Made by a program: the position numbers and the translations under genes. The notes beneath the pieces are model-generated. The model did not search any database. It saw only the letters and a program-made list of their open reading frames with translations, and was not told the DNA's origin. From assembly GCA_036847185.1 (NCBI GenBank), contig DAIUAM010000006.1, positions 1 through 64,000 of the forward strand: a stretch of 64,000 bases of DNA, read 5' to 3'. Every line of letters starts with the position of its first letter. Within the stretch, counting starts at the first letter, position 1. Shown one piece after another: positions 41,542 to 48,240 of the stretch. This DNA comes from UBA4738 sp002413305 (GTDB taxonomy: Bacteria > Actinomycetota > UBA4738).

Positions 41542-42111
41542 TCACGAAGATCGTCAGGAACAGCGCGATCCACACCACGTCGACGAAGTGCCAGTAGTAG
41601 GCGGCGACCTCCACGCCGGCGTGATCGTCCATCGAATACGCGCCCTGCCCGGCACGACCAGCAGGAGCAGCAGGCCGGCGAAGACGTGCAGCGCGTGGAG
41701 GCCGGTCATGGCGTAGAAAGCCGAACCGTACGCGTTCGAGGAGATCGCGAAGGTGGCCTTCGCGTACCCGTGGGCCTGGCCGGCCAGGAAGACCACCCCG
41801 AGGAAGGTCGTGATCCAGGTCCACCGGCGCATGCCGGCCCGGTCGCTGCCCCGGATCCGCTGGACGCCCTGCTGCATGGTGAAGCTCGACGCCACCAGGA
41901 TCGCGGTGAACACGGCCGGCTCCAGGAGGTCCACGTTCGTGCCGGCGGGCGGCCATCGAGAGGCCTGGCCCTTCAGCGTGAAGTACATCGCGAATAGGGC
42001 CCCGAAGAACATGAGCTCCGAGGCCAGGAACAAGACCATGCCCACCGCCAGCAGCGGTGGGGGCTTCGCGGATGTGCCCCGGGGCCCGACCCGTTCGGCG
42101 GCCATGCTCAC
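41534..42111 (-). pseudogene. ctaE: Cytochrome c oxidase subunit III, frameshifted
   Basis: Subunit III of haem-copper oxidase. The first frame encodes MAAERVG, the helices LLAVGMVLFLASELMFFGAL and FAMYF, and GLHALHVFAGLLLLLVV; the second frame supplies the conserved end YSMDDHAGVEVAAYYWHFVD and VVWIALFLTIFVIR. The break is in the AGGG at 41646-41643 (minus strand): adding one G there restores an uninterrupted protein of about 190 residues. The start is the GTG at 42111, 8 bases after a TAGCGT box, or the ATG at 42105. No other oxidase genes are nearby, so it is also an isolated subunit gene. Confidence 0.8.
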
Positions 42112-42195
42112 GAGAGGGGACGCTACCGCATCGGCTTGGAGTCGTGGCGCGGGGAATAGACTCCTGCCAGATCGCGACCCGAAAGGGGGTGGAGG
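42112..42195. promoter_or_regulatory. Divergent promoter between ctaE and the formate dehydrogenase operon
   Basis: For the operon, TTGGAG (42136-42141) and TAGACT (42157-42162) are spaced 15 bases apart and leave a leader of about 27 bases with GGGGG and GGAGG ribosome sites. For ctaE, TAGCGT (42125-42120, minus) ends 8 bases before its GTG. Confidence 0.4.
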
Positions 42196-44142
42196 GTGAC
42201 GAAGCGCTACGTGCGGCTCACCGAACCGTGGGTCCGAGACGGCGGATCGCTCCGCCCGGCGACATGGGAGGAAGCGCTGGACCGGGCGGCGACCGGGTTC
42301 GGCGCAGCGGCCGCCGCGGGGGGAGAGCATGCGTTCGGGCTGTTCAGCTGCTCGAAGGCCACCAACGAGATGAACTTCATGGCTCAGAAGTTCGCCCGGG
42401 TGGTCATGGGCAGCAACAACGTCGACAGCTGCAACCGCACTTGACACGCTCTCAGCGTCGTCGGTCTGACGACGGTCTTCGGTGCGGGAGGCGGCACGAG
42501 TTCCTATGAGGAGGTCGAGAACACCGACCTCATCGTGCTGTGGGGATCGAACGCGCGCGAGACGCATCCAATCTTCTTCCACCACGTCCTGGCCGGCATC
42601 CGAAATGGCGCGAAGCTTTGTGTCGTGGACCCGCGGCGGACCGGGTCCGCCCAGTGGGCGGATCGATGGCTGGGCCTCGACGTCGGTTCGGACATCGCTC
42701 TCGCCAATGCCATGGGACGGGAGATCGTGGCAGCCGGCCTGGAGAACCGGTCCTTCATCGACCGGGCCACCACTGGGTTCGAGGAGTACGTGGCCGCCGT
42801 AGAGACCTGGACGCTGGATCGGGCGGAGGCCGTGACCGGTGTTCCGGCCGCCTCCATCCAGCAGTTCGCCCACGACTACTCCCGGGCCGGCCGAGCGCAG
42901 CTCTGCTGGACCCTCGGGATCACCGAGCATCACAACGCGGTGGACAACGTTCTCGCCCTCATCAACTTGGCGCTGCTCACCGGCCACGTCGGACGGTACG
43001 GGTCCGGTCTGTGTCCGCTCCGGGGCCAGAACAACGTCCAGGGCGGGGGGGACATGGGCGCGATCCCGAACAAGCTCCCCGGCGGCCAGGACGTGGCGGA
43101 CGACGAGGCTCGGGCGAAGTTCGAGCGAGCCTGGGGTGCGTCGATCCCGCCGAAGCCCGGCTGGCATCTCACGGCCATGTTCGAGGCCATGGACCGGGGC
43201 GAGCTCACCCACCTGTACGTGATCGGGGAGAACCTGGCCCAGTCCGAGGCCGACGCCCATCGGGCCATCCGGCTGATGGAAGGGCTGGAGCAGCTCGTGG
43301 TCCAAGACCTGGTCATGACCAAGACTGCGGAGATGGCCGACGTGGTCCTACCGGCTTCGGCGGCGTGGTGTGAGGCGGAAGGGACGGTCACATCGAGTGA
43401 GCGGAGGGTGCAGCGGGTCAGGAGAGCCCTCGAGCCGCCGGGCCTGGCCCGGGACGACATCGAGATCATCTGCGACCTGGCCCGGGCCCTCGGGCACGAG
43501 TGGGGGCACCTCACCGCGGAGGCCGTGTGGAACGAGGTTCGAAGCCTCTCGCCGTGGCACGCCGGGATGAGCTACCGGCGGCTGGAGGAGCTGGGAGGGA
43601 TCCCCTGGCCGTGCCCAAGCGAGGACCATCCCGGGGAACCGTTCCTGCACGCCCGCCTGTGGGAAGAGGACGAAGCCGCGCGCGGGCGTCGGGCCCCATT
43701 CCACGCCGTGGAGTTCGAACCGCCGGTCGACGTGCTCGACGAAGATTTCCCGATCCGCCTGACCACCGGCCGCCGGCTGGACTCGTTCAACACGGGCGTG
43801 CAGACGGCCGGATACTCCTCGCCGCTCCGGCGCGGGGAGACGCTGGACATCGCCCCAGAGGACGGGGAACGGTTCGGCGTGGCGCCTGGCGAGGTGGTCC
43901 GGGCGAGCTCACGGCGGGGAGCCGTGGAGGTGCCGGTGCACTACGACCGCTCGCTTCGGCCCGGTTTGGCGTTCATGACCTTGCACTTCGGCGACGATGT
44001 GATGACGAACTTCCTGACGATCGAGGCGGACGACCCGAAGTCCGGCACCGCGGAGTTCAAGGCCACCGCCATCCGCATCGATCGCATCGAACCTGGGCCG
44101 GACGTGGCGGCCGGGACCGTGCCCGGAGGCCACCGAGTCTGA
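42196..44142 (+). CDS. fdhA: Selenocysteine-containing formate dehydrogenase, molybdopterin catalytic half
   Basis: Oxidises formate to CO2 at a bis-MGD Mo or W centre. The frame is read through the UGA at 42442 as selenocysteine, giving 648 residues with Sec83 in NVDSCNRT-Sec-HALSVVGL, the site of Sec140 in E. coli FdhF (NVDCCARV-Sec-HGPSVAGL). A matching SECIS hairpin follows. The N-terminal Fe4S4 domain of FdhF is absent: this protein begins at LTEPWVRDG, just where that domain would end, and the missing part is encoded at 45989. The C-terminal molybdopterin-binding domain is complete (LTTGRRLDSFNTGVQT). GTG start with strong ribosome sites. Confidence 0.92.
42442..42480 (+). promoter_or_regulatory. 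SECIS element decoding UGA as selenocysteine
   Basis: After the UGA, CGTCGTC (42456-42462) and GACGACG (42468-42474) form a perfect 7-bp stem with loop GGTCT. In E. coli fdhF the SelB-binding loop also contains GGUCU, 18 bases after the UGA; here the spacing is also 18 bases. The codons still fit the protein family. Confidence 0.88.
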
Positions 44143-45992
44143 TGGACCTCCGTCCGATCGAGGACCTTCCCTCTGAAGAAGAGCGGCACGCGATCGATGC
44201 TGTCCTCCGTCCTGCGGCGTCCGCGCGGGAGGGGGGCTCGCCGGAGGGGCCGGAGATGTGGGCTGCGCCGGGTCCCGAGGGGAGGCGGGACCTGCTGCTT
44301 CCCGCTCTTCGTGCTGTCCAGGCCCGGGCCGGATGGATCAGCCGGGGTGCGCTCGGCGAGATCTGCCGCCGGCTGGGGATACCCCCGGCCGAAGCCTTTG
44401 GGGTTGGCACCTTCTACGCCCTGCTCTCGTTCGAGCCCCGACCGCCGGTGATGGTCCATGTGTGCGACGACATCGCGTGCCGGATGGCCGGTGCGGACGA
44501 CCTGTGCGCTGAGTTCGAGGCCCGGACCGTTCCCGAAGGGGGCCACGGGACGAACACCGGACTCGCATGGAAGCGGAGCCCTTGTCTCGGACGCTGCGAG
44601 GGGGCGCCCGCGATCCTCATGCAGAGAGCCGGGGACGCGGCCGGAGACCTGTCCTTGGCCCCCGCCTCGTATCGCGACGTGGAGGCCGAGACGTCCGGGG
44701 ACGGCCGCGGGCCGGGCGACGAACCGCCGGTCCCCCAAGCCGGCGAACCCGCTCTTCGTCTCCTCCGCCGGATCGGCAGGGTGGACCCGTCGAGCCTGGA
44801 TGACTACCGGGCCCACGGTGGTTACGAGGCCCTGCGAACCGCCGTCGCGCTCGGGCCCGAAGGTGTCATCCGCGAGGTCAAAGACTCCAACCTCCTGGGT
44901 CGCGGGGGTGCCGCGTTCCCGACCGGGGTCAAGTGGGAAGCGGTGGCGAGGCAGCCGGTCCGCCCCCACTACTTCGTCTGCAATGCCGACGAGTCCGAGC
45001 CCGGCACGTTCAAGGACCGGATCCTCATGGAGCGGGATCCGTTCGCGCTGCTCGAGTCCCTGACCATCGCGGCGTTCGCCACCGGATCGGAGCAGGGGTT
45101 CGTCTACGTCCGGGGCGAATACCCGCTGGCCGCGGAGCGGCTGGAGGCCGCCATCGAGCTCGCTCGCACCCGGGGGTACCTGGGGGAGGACGTGTGCGGT
45201 GAGGGGTTCCGGTTCGACGTGGAGCTGCGACAGGGGGCCGGCGCGTACATCGCCGGTGAGGAGACGGCGCTGTTCAACTCGATCGAAGGCCGGCGGGCCG
45301 AACCCCGCAACAAGCCGCCCTTCCCCGTCACTCACGGTCTGTTCGGCAAACCGACCGGTATCAACAACGTGGAGACGCTGGTGAACGTGCTCGAGATCCT
45401 GCGGATCGGTGGGCAGGCCTTCGCCCGCGTGGGAACCGAGGGGTCGACCGGCACGCGCCTGTTCTGTCTGTCGGGTTGCGTGGAGCGCCCGGGCCTGTAC
45501 GAGGTCGAGTTCGGCGCCACGCTCCGGGAGGTTCTGGATCTCGCCGGTGGGATCCCGGGCGGGCGGCCGCTCCGGGCCGTTCTGCTGGGCGGCGCGGCCG
45601 GCTCGTTCGTGGGTCCCGAAGACCTCGACCTGCCCCTCACGTTCGAGGCCACCCGGGCCGCCGGGGTCTCCCTCGGCTCAGGGGTGGTGATGCCGTTCGA
45701 CGACACCGTCGACCTCGAATGGATCTTGCTCCGGATCGCGCGGTTCTTCCGGGACGAGTCCTGCGGGCAGTGTGTGCCCTGCCGAGTAGGGACGGTCCGC
45801 CAGGAGGAACTCCTCTCCCGGCTCAAGGCCGGACGGGCCATCGGCTCCCGCGAGCAGGAGCTGGCGATGCTCAACGAGATCGCCGCGGCCATGCGCGACG
45901 CGTCGATCTGCGGCCTGGGACAGACCGCCTCGGGGGCGATCCTCTCCGGGATCTCCCGACTCGGCCTCTTCCCGGCGGGAGCCGCGACATGA
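44142..45992 (+). CDS. fdsB: NuoE-NuoF fusion, NAD-reducing diaphorase subunit of formate dehydrogenase
   Basis: Passes electrons from formate to NAD. Residues 50-165 are a NuoE/FdsG thioredoxin-like [2Fe-2S] domain with Cys in VCDDIAC and CLGRC. From about 205 on is a NuoF/FdsB domain: NADH site GRGGAAFPTGVKWE, FMN site CNADESEPGTFKDR, AGAYIAGEETAL, and the [4Fe-4S] motif ESCGQCVPCR with a later CGLG. In most organisms these are two genes; here they are joined by a linker. The ATG overlaps the fdhA stop (TGATG), and its own stop overlaps the next ATG. Confidence 0.93.
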   Translation: MDLRPIEDLPSEEERHAIDAVLRPAASAREGGSPEGPEMWAAPGPEGRRDLLLPALRAVQARAGWISRGALGEICRRLGIPPAEAFGVGTFYALLSFEPRPPVMVHVCDDIACRMAGADDLCAEFEARTVPEGGHGTNTGLAWKRSPCLGRCEGAPAILMQRAGDAAGDLSLAPASYRDVEAETSGDGRGPGDEPPVPQAGEPALRLLRRIGRVDPSSLDDYRAHGGYEALRTAVALGPEGVIREVKDSNLLGRGGAAFPTGVKWEAVARQPVRPHYFVCNADESEPGTFKDRILMERDPFALLESLTIAAFATGSEQGFVYVRGEYPLAAERLEAAIELARTRGYLGEDVCGEGFRFDVELRQGAGAYIAGEETALFNSIEGRRAEPRNKPPFPVTHGLFGKPTGINNVETLVNVLEILRIGGQAFARVGTEGSTGTRLFCLSGCVERPGLYEVEFGATLREVLDLAGGIPGGRPLRAVLLGGAAGSFVGPEDLDLPLTFEATRAAGVSLGSGVVMPFDDTVDLEWILLRIARFFRDESCGQCVPCRVGTVRQEELLSRLKAGRAIGSREQELAMLNEIAAAMRDASICGLGQTASGAILSGISRLGLFPAGAAT

Positions 45993-46933
45993 CCGCGGTC
46001 CCGGTCGGTCCGCCTCGCCGGCTGATCGAGCTGACGGTCGACGATCGAACCGTGCGCCTCCCCGAAGGAAGCACGCTCCTCCAGGCGTGCGCCGCCGCCG
46101 GCGTGGAGACCCCGACACTGTGCTACCTGGAGAATCTGGCTCCCGTCAATGTGTGCCGTGTGTGCATGGTCGAGGTCGACGGGTCTCGGGTCCTCGTGCC
46201 CGCGTGCTCGCGCCCGGCGGAACCCGGCATGACGATCCACACTGAGTCGGCGAGGGTTCGACTGGCGCGGAAGGTCGTCCTGGAGTTCCTGGCCTCCTCC
46301 GTGGACGTCTCCCTGGCCCCGCAGGCCGCCGGCTATCTGGAGCGGTACGGCGCCGAGCCCGGTCGGTTCGGTACGCCGGCTCCCCCGGCTGCGGCGGGAG
46401 TGCGGGGCGGGGCGGCGCCAGGGGAGCACGAAGCATCGGATGGGCTCGCCGCCGCCACGGTGGCCCAGCCGGTCAGCCTCGACAACGAGCTGTACGTCCG
46501 CGACTACTCACGGTGCATCCTGTGCTACAAGTGCGTGGAGGCGTGCGGGGTCGACGCCCAGAACACCTTCGCCATCGCGGTCGCCGGCCGCGGGTTCGAC
46601 GCCCGCATCTCCACCGAGTTCGACGTCCCGTTGCCGGACTCCGCGTGCGTGTACTGCGGCAACTGCATCGGGGTGTGCCCCACCGGGGCTCTCATGTTCA
46701 AGAGCGAGTACGACATGCGCCAGACGGGCACGTGGGACGAGGAGGAGCAGGCGGTCACCGACACGATCTGCCCGTACTGCGGGGTCGGCTGCACCCTGTC
46801 GCTTCATGTCCAGGGCAACCGGATCGTCAAGGTCACCTCCCCGCTGGACAACGACGTTACCCGAGGCCACCTCTGTATCAAGGGTCGCTTCGGATGGGAG
46901 TCGGTGCAGAGCCGGGATCCAACGGGCGCTTGA
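45989..46933 (+). CDS. Iron-sulfur N-terminal half of formate dehydrogenase alpha subunit
   Basis: A 314-residue electron-transfer protein equal to the N-terminal part of FdsA/NuoG-type formate dehydrogenases. Order: [2Fe-2S] plant-type domain (CYLENLAPVNVCRVC, then PAC), a spacer, two [4Fe-4S] ferredoxin motifs (CILCYKCVEAC and CVYCGNCIGVCP), and the Mo-enzyme Fe4S4 domain (ICPYCGVGC ... GHLCIKGRFGWE), where the protein stops. The catalytic domains that should follow are the separate gene at 42196. The His/Cys cluster motif that normally lies after the [2Fe-2S] domain is absent: its place reads LASSVDVSLAPQAAGYLERY. ATG overlaps the previous stop. Confidence 0.9.
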   Translation: MTAVPVGPPRRLIELTVDDRTVRLPEGSTLLQACAAAGVETPTLCYLENLAPVNVCRVCMVEVDGSRVLVPACSRPAEPGMTIHTESARVRLARKVVLEFLASSVDVSLAPQAAGYLERYGAEPGRFGTPAPPAAAGVRGGAAPGEHEASDGLAAATVAQPVSLDNELYVRDYSRCILCYKCVEACGVDAQNTFAIAVAGRGFDARISTEFDVPLPDSACVYCGNCIGVCPTGALMFKSEYDMRQTGTWDEEEQAVTDTICPYCGVGCTLSLHVQGNRIVKVTSPLDNDVTRGHLCIKGRFGWESVQSRDPTGA

Positions 46934-46937
46934 CCGC

Positions 46938-48095
46938 GTGAGCGGCAGCCATCGCCCTCGCTCTCGGGTGCCAGGCACCGCCGTTGCGCTCGTGGCGGGG
47001 CTCCTCTTCGCCGGGGCAGCGGTGGCGTTCGCGATCGCTCGTCAGGATCGTCGGCAGGTTCCCGTTGTGCGCACGGCGTCGGGGAGTCCCACGGCGCGCC
47101 CCCCCTCCGCCGCTCCTTCGCTGTCGGTCTCGCCCACGCCGTCGATCAACCCGCCGTCGCCGATCCCCGGCTATCTGATGATCGCCGACCGGGCGAACGA
47201 CCGGCTCGTGCTGGTCGACTCGAACAAGCACGTCCTGTGGACCTACCCACCGGCCGGTTCGAAGCCCGCGATGCCCTTCTTCTTCGACGACGACGTCTTC
47301 TTCAACCAAGACCACACGGAGGTGATCAGCCAGCAGGAGGAGCAGCAGACGATCCAGATCCTGTCCTTCCCGGCCGGCAAACTGCTGTGGCGCTATGGAC
47401 ACGTCAATGTGCGCGGTTCGACCCCCGGCTACCTCAGCACGCCCGACGACGCCTACCTGCTGCCGGACGGGACCGTCTCGGTGGCGGACGTCCGGAACTG
47501 CCGGGTGCTGTTCATCTCGCCGGCGCACGAGGTCCTCCGCCAGCTCGGGACGACGGGGATCTGTTCCCACCACCCGCCCGATCATCTGGCTTCGCCGAAC
47601 GGCGACACGCCGCTCCCGGACGGCGGGACGCTGGTCACCGAGATCAACGGATCGTGGATCGACGACATCTCGGCCGACGGCAGGCTGGTGTGGTCGGTGC
47701 ACGCCCCGGTCGCCTATCCCTCGGACGCGCAGTGGCTGGGCCACGGGAAGATCCTGCTGGCCGATTACTCCTCGCCGGGCCACGTCCTGGAGATGACCAC
47801 CTCGGGGAAGGTGCTGTGGAAGTACGGCCCGCCGTCGGGCCCCGGCGCCCTGAACCATCCCTCGTTGGCGTTGATGCTGCCGAACGGGCTGATCGCGGTG
47901 AACGATGACTTCCGGGACCGGGTGGTCCTGATCGACCCGGCGAAGAACCGGATCGTCTGGCAGTACGGCCATACCGACGCGCCCGGCACCGTGCCCGGCT
48001 TCCTGCACGTGCCGGACGGCATGGACTTCCTGCCCTTCGACGTGGCGATGTCGACCCCGGCCATCGCCCGGCTGGTCGGCTCCCCGGCGCCCTGA
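46938..48095 (+). CDS. Membrane-anchored PQQ-like/NHL beta-propeller protein
   Basis: A 385-residue exported protein. An N-terminal membrane anchor at about 14-36 (AVALVAGLLFAGAAVAFAIA) is followed by a Pro/Ser/Thr linker and a propeller domain whose repeats read like YLMIADRANDRLVLVD and VLWTYPP, GKLLWRYGH, RLVWSVHAP, KVLWKYGPP, RIVWQYGH. No enzyme motif was recognised. The GTG begins 4 bases after the formate dehydrogenase operon with no ribosome site of its own, so it may be translationally linked, though a role in formate oxidation is not evident because that enzyme is cytoplasmic. Confidence 0.75.
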   Translation: MSGSHRPRSRVPGTAVALVAGLLFAGAAVAFAIARQDRRQVPVVRTASGSPTARPPSAAPSLSVSPTPSINPPSPIPGYLMIADRANDRLVLVDSNKHVLWTYPPAGSKPAMPFFFDDDVFFNQDHTEVISQQEEQQTIQILSFPAGKLLWRYGHVNVRGSTPGYLSTPDDAYLLPDGTVSVADVRNCRVLFISPAHEVLRQLGTTGICSHHPPDHLASPNGDTPLPDGGTLVTEINGSWIDDISADGRLVWSVHAPVAYPSDAQWLGHGKILLADYSSPGHVLEMTTSGKVLWKYGPPSGPGALNHPSLALMLPNGLIAVNDDFRDRVVLIDPAKNRIVWQYGHTDAPGTVPGFLHVPDGMDFLPFDVAMSTPAIARLVGSPAP

Positions 48096-48154
48096 TCGCC
48101 GCATTCCGGCTGGCCTCGAACACGGCGCGGTACCATACAAACTCGCCCTGGTGA

Positions 48155-48226
48155 CGCGGCTCCAGCACGACCCCGGCCGTCGCCATCAGCGGGGGGCCCT
48201 GAGGGCTCGCCGGGGCACCAGCCGCG
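48155..48226 (+). promoter_or_regulatory. Structured 5' leader of leuS
   Basis: CGCGGCT (48155-48161) pairs with AGCCGCG (48220-48226), and inside it CCCCGGC (48171-48177) pairs with GCCGGGG (48209-48215), both perfect 7-bp stems; GCCC/GGGC forms an apical hairpin. TACCAT at 48131-48136 is a likely -10 box. The structure ends just before GTGAGG and the leuS ATG, so it could control ribosome access. It lacks the T-box core sequence AGGGTGGNACCGCG. Confidence 0.5.
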
Positions 48227-48240
48227 TGGAAGTGAGGCCG

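Noticed and set aside
42196..42444. Short 82-residue protein ending at UGA before the molybdopterin gene
   Set aside because: The UGA sits at the family's selenocysteine position, has a SECIS hairpin, and the same frame continues to 44142, so it is not a stop or a nonsense mutation.
48151..48240. Extended N-terminus of LeuRS
   Set aside because: The extra residues translate a double-stemmed leader and are unlike any LeuRS start; the ATG at 48241 has a ribosome site.
48155..48240. T-box riboswitch upstream of leuS
   Set aside because: The conserved AGGGTGGNACCGCG core and specifier layout are not present.
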